From assembly GCF_020866845.1 (NCBI RefSeq), contig NZ_CP086594.1, positions 1,612,001 to 1,676,000 of the forward strand: a stretch of DNA of 64,000 nt, read 5' to 3'. Each line of letters begins with the position of its first letter. The stretch's first letter is position 1. Under the pieces are notes generated by a model, which was not told where the DNA came from, did no database searches, and was given only the letters and a program-made list of their open reading frames with translations. The position numbers and the translations under genes were made by a program. Below are positions 35,755 to 45,493 of this stretch, in pieces. Source of the stretch: Sphingomonas radiodurans. GTDB lineage: Bacteria > Pseudomonadota > Alphaproteobacteria > Sphingomonadales > Sphingomonadaceae.

Positions 35755-38277
35755 ATGAGATTGAAGCTTCTCGCGTCTGCCAGCGTATTGTGCGCCGTCT
35801 GCGCGACTCCAGCCTGGTCGCAAACCGCCGCGTCGGCGACGGCCACCACAGCCGCGGAAGCTCCCGCTCAGGCGTCAGACGGATCGGAAGGCGGTCTCTC
35901 GGATATCGTCGTTACCGCGCAGCGGCGTGTTGAAAGCGTACAGACGGTGCCGATCGCCATCTCTGCCTTCTCGGCCGAGGCGCTTCAGGAACGCGGCATC
36001 ACGAACACGCTCGAGATCGCGCAATATGTGCCCAACATGGTGGCGCAGGCGAATACCGGGCTCGGGTCCGCCAACAGCTTCTACATTCGCGGCCTGGGAT
36101 CGACGGAAACCGTCCCCACGTTCGATGCCCCCGTCGGCACCTATATCGACGATATCTACATCAGCCGCCAAAGCGCCAACAATTTGAGCCTGTTCGATGT
36201 CGAGCGCGTCGAAGTGCTGCGCGGCCCGCAGGGCACGTTGTTCGGCCGCAATACCACGGGCGGCGCGGTCAGCGTCATCATGGCGCAGCCCAAGTTCGGC
36301 GAGTTCGGCGGCTTCGCCGAGGTCGGCTATGGCGCGTACGACAAGAAGCTCGCGCGTGGTTCGGTCGATATCCCCCTCGCGCCGACCTTCTCGGCCAAGG
36401 TCAGCGGCTATTGGCAGGATGACGATGGCTATGTGCGCAACGTCACCACCGGTCAGCGCCTGAACGACGATGACGGCTGGGGCGTGCGCCTCGGCCTGCG
36501 CGGCGAGCTTAGCAGCAGCGTGCGCTGGCAGGGATCGTATGCGCACATCGTCGCGGATGGCGAGAATATCCTGAACTTCCCGTGCAATCCGCTCGCACCC
36601 ACCGAGTGCAACGGGCGCTATTCCTCGACCGGCTATCGGGCGGGTGGATCGGCTGACACGTCGCCGTTCGCACCGCTCGTCATCTCGGGCCGCAAGGCGA
36701 ACTACCTCAACGGCAATCACACGCAGAGCAATCTCGTCACGTCGAACTTCGCGATCGATCTGGCGGACAAGACAACGCTCACCTTCATCACGGGTTACGT
36801 GCGCCAGGCGCAGCAGTACGGCCTCGACTTCTACGACGGTCGCTCGGCACCGACGCTCGCCAACCCCAATCCGGCGATCTGGGGCGACCCGCAAGGCGGC
36901 TTCGTGATCCTCAACGACAGCTATGCCGATCAATTCAGCCAGGAAGTGAAGCTGGACGGCCAGTTGTTCGATGGCCGGATCGATTACGTCACCGGCTTCT
37001 ACTACATCACCGAAACCAACCGTTCCGACTTCGCGGACGTCTTCAGTACCTCGCCGACCACGGCGTTGCTGCTCGCCGATCGGACGATGACCAACACGAC
37101 CGAAGCCTATGCCGGCTATGCGCAGGCAGACTTCAATCTAAACGACGTGATCAAGCTGACCGCGGGCATCCGCTATACCGACGAAACGAAGACACTCGAT
37201 TTCCGCGACAATCGCCCGCAGTGCGGCATCGTCAATCCGCTGCCCGCGACCTGCCTGTCGACGCCGAACCTGATCGCGGCGAATGGCGTGCGAATCCCGA
37301 CCAGCCTGAACGCCAAGCTCTGGACCCCGCGGTTCGCGATCAACGTCACGCCGTCCGAGGATCTGCTGATCTTCGCCAGTGCCACGCGCGGGTTCAAGTC
37401 GGGCGGCTGGGCGGCACGCGTCAGTTCACCTGCGAACGCACTGCCCTTCGCGCCGGAAAAGGTGTGGAGTTACGAAGCAGGGGTGAAGTCGCAATTCTTC
37501 AACAACCGCGTTCGCGCCAACGTGACCGCCTATTGGATGGATGTCAGCGATCTCCAGACGCCAGCGGGCCTGGTGTCGCCGACCGGTGCGGTGACGTTCA
37601 TCACGCGCAACTTCGCGGATTATCGCAACCGCGGGATCGAGGCGGAGCTGACCTTCGCGCCGATCGACGGCATGAACCTGTTCGTCAACGGCGGGTTTCA
37701 GGACGACGAGTACATCATCGACGCCAATGCACCGGCGCTCGATGAGTTCGGCACGCGATCGGTGGCGTCGCAACAGGCGTTATGCCTCGCGACGATCGCG
37801 GCCGGCGCCGTTGGCGGCGGTCCGGGCACGACGGGTGTGTGCGGTGCAGGCATCGTGACGACGCAGGGCGGCATCGCCAAGCCCGTCCGGACCCCCGATT
37901 TCACCTTGTCGCTCGGCGCCAGCTACGAAATACCATTCGGTTCGCTCGCACTCGTGCCGACGGTAAGCGCCAATTATCGCTCGGAACAGGAAGTCCAGTC
38001 CGCCAACGTGACCTACTATCAGGGCGCGGTATCGGGCACCAACGGCAGCTTCACCATCAACCCCAATGGAGGCGATATCCTTGTCGGCTCGCGCTCGCCG
38101 GGCTTCTGGCAGGTGAACGCCGGATTGACACTGAACGGCCCGGATCGCGCCTGGCAGCTGTCGGTGACCTGCACCAACTGCCTCGACGATTACGCCGCCA
38201 ATACGTATCTGGGATATAACTACATCAATCCGCCGCGCGCCTGGCTGGCACGTCTGCGCTACAACTTCGGTCGGTGA
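35755..38277 (+). CDS. TonB-dependent outer-membrane receptor
   Basis: 840 residues. Signal peptide (MRLKLLASASVLCAVCATPAWS), TonB box-like DIVVTAQRRVES, plug domain (PIAISAFSAEALQERG, IRGLGS, DVERVEVLRGPQGTLFGRNTTGGAV) and a long 22-strand barrel ending in aromatic Phe before Gly-Arg (LRYNFGR). RBS AGGGGGAATAGG. Of the sphingomonad catabolic type. It probably imports the substrate of the cluster; there is no FecI/FecR pair, so control is through the operator. Confidence 0.93.
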   Translation: MRLKLLASASVLCAVCATPAWSQTAASATATTAAEAPAQASDGSEGGLSDIVVTAQRRVESVQTVPIAISAFSAEALQERGITNTLEIAQYVPNMVAQANTGLGSANSFYIRGLGSTETVPTFDAPVGTYIDDIYISRQSANNLSLFDVERVEVLRGPQGTLFGRNTTGGAVSVIMAQPKFGEFGGFAEVGYGAYDKKLARGSVDIPLAPTFSAKVSGYWQDDDGYVRNVTTGQRLNDDDGWGVRLGLRGELSSSVRWQGSYAHIVADGENILNFPCNPLAPTECNGRYSSTGYRAGGSADTSPFAPLVISGRKANYLNGNHTQSNLVTSNFAIDLADKTTLTFITGYVRQAQQYGLDFYDGRSAPTLANPNPAIWGDPQGGFVILNDSYADQFSQEVKLDGQLFDGRIDYVTGFYYITETNRSDFADVFSTSPTTALLLADRTMTNTTEAYAGYAQADFNLNDVIKLTAGIRYTDETKTLDFRDNRPQCGIVNPLPATCLSTPNLIAANGVRIPTSLNAKLWTPRFAINVTPSEDLLIFASATRGFKSGGWAARVSSPANALPFAPEKVWSYEAGVKSQFFNNRVRANVTAYWMDVSDLQTPAGLVSPTGAVTFITRNFADYRNRGIEAELTFAPIDGMNLFVNGGFQDDEYIIDANAPALDEFGTRSVASQQALCLATIAAGAVGGGPGTTGVCGAGIVTTQGGIAKPVRTPDFTLSLGASYEIPFGSLALVPTVSANYRSEQEVQSANVTYYQGAVSGTNGSFTINPNGGDILVGSRSPGFWQVNAGLTLNGPDRAWQLSVTCTNCLDDYAANTYLGYNYINPPRAWLARLRYNFGR

Positions 38278-39557
38278 TCGATACCATGGCAACCTCCGCC
38301 GCGCAGCAGGGCACAGTCTCCGCCCCGTCCGAGTTCCAGCTCGGCGGGCGGGTGCTCGCGGCGGCGCTGCTGGGGACGGCGTGCGGCGCATCGCCATTGC
38401 CGTTCAATGTGCTGCCGCTGGTCATGGGCCCGATCCACGCCGAATATGGCTGGGATTTCGCCCAGATCAGCGTCGGCATGACGATCTTCGGCACGAGCGC
38501 CTGTCTGCTGGCCCCGTTCATCGGTGGCCTGGCAGACCGGATCGGCGTGCGGACGGTTGCCTTATGGTCGTTGCTCGCATTCGGGCTGGTCTTCGGATCC
38601 TTCTATTTCGTGCCCGGCACCTTGGCCGGCTGGTACGGCTTCTGGCTGCTGCTCGGCGTCATCGGGATCGGCTCGACCCCGGTCACCTGGAGCCGGGCAG
38701 TCAGCATGTGGTTCACGCGCCACCGCGGATTGGCGCTCGGCATGATGTTGCTCGGGACCAGCCTTGCCGCGATCGTGGTGCCGCAGATCGCCAACCGCGC
38801 GATCGCGGTGGGCGGTTGGCGGCTCGCCTTCCCGGCGGTGGCGCTGCTGCCGCTGCTGCTCGCGTTGCCGGTGACCTATCTGTGGTTTCGCGAGCCGCGC
38901 CCCGGCGAAGTCGCCGCAGCAGCGCTCACCGCAGACGGCGAGGTCGAAGGGCTCACGCTGGCCCAGGCGGTGCGCGGCTATCGCTTCTGGATGCTGATCG
39001 GATCGATCATATTGGTCTCGATCGCTTATGGCGGCGCGCACATCCACATGGCGCAGATCGTCGCCTTGCACGGCTTTACCGCCGCCACCGGCGCGAGCGT
39101 GTTGGGGATCGTGGCGCTGGGTATTCTGGCAGGGCGCGTGCTCGTCGGCCTGCTGTTCGACCGGGTCTGGGCGCCGGGTGTCGCCTTCGCGTCGATGCTG
39201 CTGCCAGCGGTGGCGTGCAGCTTGCTGATGGGCACGGGCAACAGCCTGCAGATGTTGATGACCGGCGCCTTCCTGCTCGGCTTTGCCGCAGGCGCGGAAT
39301 CGGACGTCATCGCCTTCCTCACTGCGCGCTATTTCGGGATGCGCCACTACGGCCGCATCTACGGCATGCTCTACATGCCGTTCGGGATCGGATCGGGCAT
39401 CTCGCCGATCCTGTATGGCGCCGTGCGTGATCGCACCGGCAGCTATGACGCGATGCTGATCGCGGCGATCTTCATGTTCGCAGCGGGCGGGGCGATGCTC
39501 CTGACGCTCGGACGCTACCCCAATCTTGGAGACCAGCGTGGCCACCAGACTGTCTGA
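38274..39557 (+). CDS. MFS transporter
   Basis: 427 residues if started at the GTG 38274 (GTGA overlap with the receptor stop); ATG 38286 is an alternative. About 12 spans; MFS loop motif GGLADRIGVRT after span 2. Charged termini and a soluble middle loop (REPRPGEVAAAALTADGEVEG) fit a 6+6 carrier. Presumed to take the substrate across the inner membrane. Confidence 0.9.
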   Translation: MIDTMATSAAQQGTVSAPSEFQLGGRVLAAALLGTACGASPLPFNVLPLVMGPIHAEYGWDFAQISVGMTIFGTSACLLAPFIGGLADRIGVRTVALWSLLAFGLVFGSFYFVPGTLAGWYGFWLLLGVIGIGSTPVTWSRAVSMWFTRHRGLALGMMLLGTSLAAIVVPQIANRAIAVGGWRLAFPAVALLPLLLALPVTYLWFREPRPGEVAAAALTADGEVEGLTLAQAVRGYRFWMLIGSIILVSIAYGGAHIHMAQIVALHGFTAATGASVLGIVALGILAGRVLVGLLFDRVWAPGVAFASMLLPAVACSLLMGTGNSLQMLMTGAFLLGFAAGAESDVIAFLTARYFGMRHYGRIYGMLYMPFGIGSGISPILYGAVRDRTGSYDAMLIAAIFMFAAGGAMLLTLGRYPNLGDQRGHQTV

Positions 39558-41094
39558 ACCGACCGCGATCGACACCGTCGCCGCCGCGGTCGGCGCCGAC
39601 CTGATCGTCACCGACGAGCGCGAGCGCGCGCTCTACGGGCAGGATATCTTCAGCGTCGGGCGCCCGCCCGCCGGGATCTTCCGCCCGCGTGATATCGAGA
39701 CCTTGTCGCGCGGCATCGCCGCGGCTGCTGCCGCGGGGCTGACGATCGTGCCGCGCGGCGGCGGGATGAGCTATACCTCGGGCTATCTTCCAGCGGAGGC
39801 TGGCGCGCTCGTGATCGACGTATCCGGCATGGATCGCATCCTGTCGGTGAACGCAGACGACATGACCGTCACGGTCGAGGCGGGCTGCACTTGGGCCAAA
39901 TTGTACGAGACGCTGCACCCGCTGGGTCTGCGCCCGCCCGTCTGGGGGACACTTTCGGGGCTGATCGCCAATGTCGGCGGCGGCATGAGCCAGAGCGGCG
40001 TGTTCTGGGGCGCCGCACGCGGGCCGATCGTGTCGAGCGCGCTATCGTTCGACGTCGTGCTGGCCGATGGGCGCATCGTGCGCACCGGCAATCCGGGGAT
40101 GCGGCCGTTCGGCCCCGACGTGACCGGGATCTTCGCGGGTGACTGCGGCGCCTTCGGGATCAAGGCGCAGATCACGTTACCGCTGATCCGCGAGGCCAAG
40201 GCACTCGCTTACGGCAGCTACGCGTTCGACGATGCCGCAGCGTTCATCGGTGCCACGAGCGAGATCGCGCGCGCCGGGCTTGCCACCGAAATCTTCGGTT
40301 TCGATCCGTTCCTGCAGGCGCAGCGGATGAAGCGCGAGAGCCTGGCCAAGGACGCCAAGGCGCTGGTTGGCGTGATGAAGTCGCAGGGCGGCTTCTGGAA
40401 GGGGTTGAAGGAAGGCGCAAAGATCGTCGCCGCCGGCCGCTCGTTCCTCGACGAAGCCGGCTTCTCGGTCCACACCATCTGCGAGGGACGCAACCAGGCC
40501 GCGGCGGATGCCGATCTCGAGGCGATCAACGCCATCGTGAAGGCGGCGGGCGGTCGTCCGGTCGAGAATACCATCCCCAAGGTAATGCGTGCGAACCCGT
40601 TCCCCAACGTCAATTCGATGGTCGGGCCGCAGGGCGAACGCTGGGTGCCGACGCATGGTGTATTGCGCCACAGCAAGGCATTGCCGACGCTGAATGCGAT
40701 CATCGCGCTGTACGAAAAGCATCGCGAGGCGATGGAGCGGCTCGACATCGGTGCCGGCTATCTGTTCCTCACGATGGGGACGACCAGCTTCCTGATCGAG
40801 CCGGTGTTCTTCTGGCCCGATCAGCTCGAGCAGGCGCACGAGCGCGCGATCGAACCTGGGCATTTCGCCAAGTTGACGCGCTTCCCGGTAAATCCCGAAG
40901 GGCGTGCGCTCGTCGAGACGCTACGTGCCGGGCTGATGGAGATCTTCGGCGAGGTGGAGGCCGGGCATTTCCAGATCGGCCGGTCCTATCCGCTGAAAGC
41001 ACGCAGCGATCCCGGCGCGTGGGACGTGCTGGAGGCCGTGAAGCGCGCGGTCGATCCCGATCATCGCATGAACCCGGGTTCGCTCGGCTTGTGA
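39538..41094 (+). CDS. FAD-linked oxidase (VAO / lactate dehydrogenase type)
   Basis: 518 residues from GTG 39538, behind GGAG; 20-base overlap with the MFS gene. FAD_binding_4 domain (about 20-200: VPRGGGMSYTSGYLPAEAGALVIDVSGMDRI, ANVGGGMSQSG, GDCGAFGIKAQITLPL) and the FAD-oxidase C domain ending in VDPDHRMNPGSLGL. Oxidises an alcohol, amine or hydroxy acid; 4-cresol/vanillyl alcohol oxidases share this fold. Confidence 0.87.
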   Translation: MATRLSEPTAIDTVAAAVGADLIVTDERERALYGQDIFSVGRPPAGIFRPRDIETLSRGIAAAAAAGLTIVPRGGGMSYTSGYLPAEAGALVIDVSGMDRILSVNADDMTVTVEAGCTWAKLYETLHPLGLRPPVWGTLSGLIANVGGGMSQSGVFWGAARGPIVSSALSFDVVLADGRIVRTGNPGMRPFGPDVTGIFAGDCGAFGIKAQITLPLIREAKALAYGSYAFDDAAAFIGATSEIARAGLATEIFGFDPFLQAQRMKRESLAKDAKALVGVMKSQGGFWKGLKEGAKIVAAGRSFLDEAGFSVHTICEGRNQAAADADLEAINAIVKAAGGRPVENTIPKVMRANPFPNVNSMVGPQGERWVPTHGVLRHSKALPTLNAIIALYEKHREAMERLDIGAGYLFLTMGTTSFLIEPVFFWPDQLEQAHERAIEPGHFAKLTRFPVNPEGRALVETLRAGLMEIFGEVEAGHFQIGRSYPLKARSDPGAWDVLEAVKRAVDPDHRMNPGSLGL

Positions 41095-42149
41095 CGACGC
41101 CCGCCCCCTTCGCCGCGATCGCACTCCAGCTGACCGCACGGTCGGTCGAGGATTGCGCCACGCGCGAGGCGGTGGCGGAAAGCATGGCCGCGACGATCGA
41201 CGACACGGCGCGGAAGCTGCGTGCGTCCTGCGTGTTCGTCGAACAATATGGCGGCACGCGCGTGCGGCTGGCCGTGCTGCCCGAATATTGGATGACGAGT
41301 TATCCGGGGCGGATCGGGGTTGCGGCATTCGCGCAGAAAGCCGCGATCGACATGGACGGCGCGGAGTATGAACAACTCGGCCGGATCGCGCTGGCGCAGG
41401 ATCTGTTCCTCGCCGGCAATGCTTATGAGCGCGACCCGGCCTTCCCCGGCCTGTATTTTCAGACCAGCTTCGTCGTCGCACCGACGGGCGCGGTCGTGCT
41501 GCGCTATCGGCGGCTTAACTCGATGTTCGCGCCGACGCCGCATGACGTATGGACCGCCTATCTCGACCGTTACGGGATCGACGGCGTGTTCCCCGTGGCG
41601 ACAACCGAAATCGGGCGCATCGCTGCGATCGCATCGGAAGAGATCCTGTATCCGGAAATCGCCCGCGCGCATGCGTTGCGCGGGGCGGAGATTTTCGTTC
41701 ATTCCTCCTCGGAAATCGGCGCGCCGATCGCCACGCCGAAGGCCATCGCGCGACGTGCGCGCGCGTTCGAGAACAGCGCCTATGTCGTGTCGGCCAACAC
41801 CGCCGGGATTGCCGGAACGGCGATGCCGGGGGCGTCTGCGGACGGCAATTCGCAGGTCGTCGATTACAAGGGCCACGTGCTCGCGGAAGCAAATTCGGGC
41901 GAGACGTTCACCGCCTTCGCCGATCTCGATGTGGCGGCGCTTCGCGCGCATCGGCGAAAGCCCGGCATGACCAATCAACTGGCGCGCCAGCGGCTGGAGC
42001 TGTTCGCGCCGATCTATTCCGGCCGCGTGGTGCAGCCCGCCGATAGCCTGATCGCGCGCGACGGTGCGCTCCGTATTCCCGATCGGGAGCATTTCGCGCG
42101 CGTCCATGCCGGCGTGATCGAACGGTCCGCGAAGGAGGGTCTGATATGA
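41091..42149 (+). CDS. Nitrilase-superfamily protein with replaced Lys and Cys
   Basis: 352 residues from GTG 41091 (GTGA overlap). The alpha-beta-beta-alpha fold of carbon-nitrogen hydrolases is clear: VLPEYW keeps Glu65, but the catalytic Lys (YRK) is Arg141 in RYRRLN, and the catalytic Cys of ICxD is Ser182 in AIASEEILYPE. Otherwise the flanking IGRIAAI...LYPEIARAHALRGAEIFVHSS block is well preserved. Either a non-catalytic or regulatory subunit, or unusual Ser chemistry. Confidence 0.82.
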   Translation: MTTPAPFAAIALQLTARSVEDCATREAVAESMAATIDDTARKLRASCVFVEQYGGTRVRLAVLPEYWMTSYPGRIGVAAFAQKAAIDMDGAEYEQLGRIALAQDLFLAGNAYERDPAFPGLYFQTSFVVAPTGAVVLRYRRLNSMFAPTPHDVWTAYLDRYGIDGVFPVATTEIGRIAAIASEEILYPEIARAHALRGAEIFVHSSSEIGAPIATPKAIARRARAFENSAYVVSANTAGIAGTAMPGASADGNSQVVDYKGHVLAEANSGETFTAFADLDVAALRAHRRKPGMTNQLARQRLELFAPIYSGRVVQPADSLIARDGALRIPDREHFARVHAGVIERSAKEGLI

Positions 42150-43342
42150 AGCACGATGTTCCCCCACCCTATACCGCCGTCACGCGACACGCAGTGTTTC
42201 CGGAGGCCAGCCACGACGAGGCGGCGCGCTTCGATTTCCTCGCCAATCTGAACAAGTACATTTCCGGCAGCATCGGTGCGGGCAACAAGCGCGCCTACGA
42301 CACGCGCGTGCTGCCCGCCTTCCGGGCCGAGCACGGCCGCGATCCGGCGGACCGGTTCGAGATCCGTCGGGCGATGAACAAGGATCCCTGGCACCTGTTC
42401 TGGTCCGCGCTGAAGCGCAATTCGATGGAGATGCGCCAGCAGAACGGCCGCCAGATGGCGCTGCGCCAGATGGACGAGCTCGACGCAAGGGTGCGCCAGT
42501 TCAACGAGGGCCGCGAGACGCTCGATCTGGACCCGGCGGTCACGACGCCGCGCTATCAGGCGGCGGTCGATATCCACTGCATGCCCGGCAGCTATCACGG
42601 TGAGGATCGGCCGGGCGACGTTTCGGCAGGCGCCAATTACGATGCCGGCATCTTCGCCACCACCGCCGGCGGGCTGGGTGCGCTGTCGGACGGCGGCGGG
42701 CAGGCGCTGGTCGAGTGGATCAGGCGCGAGCGGCCGGGCTGGACGCCGCGTCGCATCCTCGACCTGGGATGCACGGTGGGCCACAATATCGTGCCGCTGG
42801 CGCTCGCCTTTCCCGACACCGAAGTGATCGCAATCGACACCGCCGCGCCGTCGTTGCGCTACGGCCACGCCCGAGCGCAGGCGCTGGGGGCGCGCAACCT
42901 GCGCTTCGTGCAGATGAACGCCGAGGACATGAGCCGCTTCGACGACGGCCATTTCGATTGGGTGCAGACCACGATGTTCCTGCACGAACTGTCGGGCACC
43001 GCGCTGCCGCGCATCATCCGCGAGGGATATCGCGTGCTCGCCCCCGGCGGGCTGATGTTCCACCTCGAGCAGCCCGAATATTCGGACGAGATGCCGCTGT
43101 ACGAACAGTTCATCCGCGATTGGGACGCGTTCAACAACAACGAGCCGTTCTGGTCCGCGATGCATGCGCTGGACATGAAGGAACAGATGATCGCGGCGGG
43201 CTTCGCGCCCGAGAGCCTGTTCACCAGCGGCGTGCGTGCCGTCGTCGATACCGACGTCTTCCCCGAAGCGAAATCGGGCGCGGACGAGGATCATGGCCGG
43301 GCGGCCTATTGGCACGCTTATGGCGCGTGGAAGGCCGCATAG
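42146..43342 (+). CDS. Class I SAM-dependent methyltransferase with N-terminal extension
   Basis: 398 residues from ATG 42146 (ATGA overlap). The SAM-binding core starts at ILDLGCTVGHNIVPLALAFP (about residue 207) with VIAIDTAAPSLRYG acid and FDWVQTTMFLHELSG. About 200 residues precede it, rich in helices (RAMNKDPWHLFWSALKRNSMEMRQQNGRQMA), perhaps a substrate domain. A methylation step in a catabolic cluster is unusual; demethylation or a small-molecule tag are alternatives. Confidence 0.85.
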   Translation: MKHDVPPPYTAVTRHAVFPEASHDEAARFDFLANLNKYISGSIGAGNKRAYDTRVLPAFRAEHGRDPADRFEIRRAMNKDPWHLFWSALKRNSMEMRQQNGRQMALRQMDELDARVRQFNEGRETLDLDPAVTTPRYQAAVDIHCMPGSYHGEDRPGDVSAGANYDAGIFATTAGGLGALSDGGGQALVEWIRRERPGWTPRRILDLGCTVGHNIVPLALAFPDTEVIAIDTAAPSLRYGHARAQALGARNLRFVQMNAEDMSRFDDGHFDWVQTTMFLHELSGTALPRIIREGYRVLAPGGLMFHLEQPEYSDEMPLYEQFIRDWDAFNNNEPFWSAMHALDMKEQMIAAGFAPESLFTSGVRAVVDTDVFPEAKSGADEDHGRAAYWHAYGAWKAA

Positions 43343-43409
43343 GCGGACTTCGCACTAACCGGAAGAACACGGCGCGCGTGCGGACCTGCACGCGCGACAG
43401 GAGACAGAT

Positions 43410-43772
43410 GTGAGCGACGACCCCCTCGACTGGATCGCCTTGGCCGGCAAGCGCGCCAAGGGAAAGCGGCCCGACTATTTCGCCGATCCCGCGACCGATC
43501 GGCTGCTGTCGATCGTGATGGCGCTGGTCGGCGAAGTGTCGGTCCAGCGGCAACGCGGAGACACGCTCGAACGGCTGCTGGCCGCCAAGGGTATCGTCAC
43601 GCCCGAAGAGATCGAGGGCTTCGTGCCTGATCGTGCCGCCGCCGAGGAGCGCGGAGTGGCGACCAAGGCGTATATCGCGCGCGTGATGCGCGGCGTGCAG
43701 CAGGCGATGGAAGCGATGGCGGTCGAGGAAAAGCCGGTCGAACAGGTCAGCGAGGAGTTGAAGACGCTATGA
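43410..43772 (+). CDS. Small soluble protein, unknown
   Basis: 120 residues from GTG 43410, behind ACAGGAGACAG. Mostly helical (LLSIVMALVGEVSVQRQRGDTLERLLAAKGIVTPEEIEGFV), with repeated Glu/Val C-terminus. The pattern of a helical bundle with a short HTH-like stretch (TPEEIEGF) recalls nitrile hydratase/amidase accessory subunits, but this is weak. Overlaps the next gene by ATGA. Confidence 0.6.
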   Translation: MSDDPLDWIALAGKRAKGKRPDYFADPATDRLLSIVMALVGEVSVQRQRGDTLERLLAAKGIVTPEEIEGFVPDRAAAEERGVATKAYIARVMRGVQQAMEAMAVEEKPVEQVSEELKTL

Positions 43773-44503
43773 TGCCCCACCGCCAGGTTCGCGGAAAGAT
43801 CCGCTACACGTCCAAGAAGCCCGAGATGCTCGATCAGGAACGCGGCCGCGAATGGTTCGCCTTCACGCACCACGGCGACGGATCGACCATCCTGCGCGCG
43901 CAATGCGAGATCGAGGAGCCCGCACCGACGGTGCTGCGCGACATCATCTACTCGGTCGGCCCCGACGGCAGCCCGCGCAATCTGCATGTCCATCTAACGG
44001 TGGGCGACACCTTCATGGGCTCGGGCTGGTTCGACGTGAAGGCGGGCCCCGACGGCGGCATCATCGAGTGCGAGAGCTTCGGCCCGAGCATCGGCCGGCT
44101 GTCGCAGGTCGTGCGGTTCGATGGCGCGATCGACGCGCTGGGAACGCATCCGATCATCGCCGACGCGTTCACCACGCGCTGCATGGACCTGTCGAAGGGG
44201 CCGCACCGCCGCACGATCCGCGCGTATCTGCCCTCCCCCGATCACCGCGGCGCGACCCCGCCAATGGCGGTCGAGGTGAAGATCGACCTGGAATATGTCG
44301 GCGAGGAAAGTGTGACGGTTACTGCCGGCACCTTTGCCTGTCGCCACTTCCGTTTCGTCGATGCGTCCGACGGCGGCATGGGCGGCACGACTCATCCGCA
44401 TTACGATTTGTGGGTGACGGCGGATGCGGACTCGATCTTCGTCCAGGGCGGCGTCGGCGGCTACATGCAGACGTGGTATGAACTGGTCGAGCTCGACCGG
44501 TAA
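43769..44503 (+). CDS. DUF3108-like beta-rich protein, paralogue of the gene at 19247
   Basis: 244 residues; ATG 43769 (overlap) or 43772. Same C-terminal pattern as the 19247 protein (VTVTAGTFACRHFR, HPHYDLWVTADADSIFVQGGVGGYM). No signal peptide. A second copy in the opposite operon suggests that both act on related intermediates, perhaps as two subunits. Confidence 0.65.
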   Translation: MMPHRQVRGKIRYTSKKPEMLDQERGREWFAFTHHGDGSTILRAQCEIEEPAPTVLRDIIYSVGPDGSPRNLHVHLTVGDTFMGSGWFDVKAGPDGGIIECESFGPSIGRLSQVVRFDGAIDALGTHPIIADAFTTRCMDLSKGPHRRTIRAYLPSPDHRGATPPMAVEVKIDLEYVGEESVTVTAGTFACRHFRFVDASDGGMGGTTHPHYDLWVTADADSIFVQGGVGGYMQTWYELVELDR

Positions 44504-44546
44504 TCGCGCCGCCGCGCGTTTGGCATCCCTATCGTAACCGAACAGC

Positions 44547-44571
44547 CCCCGCCCGCTGATCGCGGGCGGGG
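44547..44571. terminator. Hairpin between convergent operons
   Basis: CCCCGCCCGC (44547-44556), loop TGATC, GCGGGCGGGG (44562-44571): a perfect 10-bp stem. It sits between the stops at 44503 and 44579 of two convergent operons, serving both. No U-tract is evident. Confidence 0.65.
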
Positions 44572-44578
44572 AGCAGGG

Positions 44579-45493
44579 TCATCGCCGTGCGCCCCACGCA
44601 TCGACGATCGCGTCGCCCGGCGCGACGAATGCTTCGGAACGTCCCGCAAGATCGGAGATCAGCGCCTCGATCGCGTCGATCCGGTACGGCAGCGCCGAAA
44701 TGTACGGCGTCAGGTGGATCGGCAGCAGCCGCGCATGATCCTGCCCCGCTTCGCCCGCCAGCCAGTCGAAGGCGTCGCGCAGCTGTTGTGCGTAGCTGTC
44801 GGCGGATTGCTGTTGCACGGTGATCACTTGCCGATCGGACAGTTCGTGGTTGAGCGGCAGGTTCACCAGCCCGTTGGTGAAGCGGTACGGGAGTTCGTCG
44901 TTCACCCAGTCGCAGCAATAATCGACGCCGGCTTCCTTCAGCAGGTCGGGCGTGTTCCAGCTCTGCGACCTTGCGATAGAGAGCCAGCCGCGCGGGCGCT
45001 TGCCCGCGGCCCGCTTGATCGTGTCGAGTGACCGCGCGATCAGCGCGCGTTCCTCTTCAATCGGCAAGCCGGTGGCGATCGTGCCGTTCATGTCGGTCGA
45101 ATGCGCGATGATCTCGTGGCCCGCCGCGACGATGTCGGCAATGATGTCGGGATAGCGTTCTGCGATCGCGGCGTTGGTCGCGATCGACGCGGTGACGCCC
45201 GCGTTCGCGAAGGCGTCGAGCAGGCGGTAAAAGCCGACCCGCGTGCCATATTCGCGCGCGGTGTAATGCCGGTAATCGGGATAGGGCGTGACCATATGGC
45301 CCGGCGCACGGAACGGCACGTCGGCCGGGGTCAGCGGAAACCACTCCAGGCTGACGCAGAACCAGACAGCAACGCCCTTGTCGCCCGGCCAGCGCAGCGG
45401 TGGACGATCAGCGATCACGGACCAGGGATAGATCTCGTGGTCATACCCCAACCGGCGCTTGGGATAGGTGAGATACGCTGGATCGAGGCTCAT
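44579..45493 (-). CDS. PuuE-like deacetylase-fold hydrolase
   Basis: 304 residues from ATG 45493 (ATGA overlap). NodB-type fold: GVAVWFCVSLEWFPL, GHEIIAHSTDMN (motif 2) and GKRPRGWLSIARSQSWNTPDLL. It differs from the 23406 protein in the HGWRW position (HSTDM). Third gene of the three-gene operon. Substrate: presumably a cyclic amide or imide. Confidence 0.8.
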   Translation of the reverse strand: MSLDPAYLTYPKRRLGYDHEIYPWSVIADRPPLRWPGDKGVAVWFCVSLEWFPLTPADVPFRAPGHMVTPYPDYRHYTAREYGTRVGFYRLLDAFANAGVTASIATNAAIAERYPDIIADIVAAGHEIIAHSTDMNGTIATGLPIEEERALIARSLDTIKRAAGKRPRGWLSIARSQSWNTPDLLKEAGVDYCCDWVNDELPYRFTNGLVNLPLNHELSDRQVITVQQQSADSYAQQLRDAFDWLAGEAGQDHARLLPIHLTPYISALPYRIDAIEALISDLAGRSEAFVAPGDAIVDAWGARR

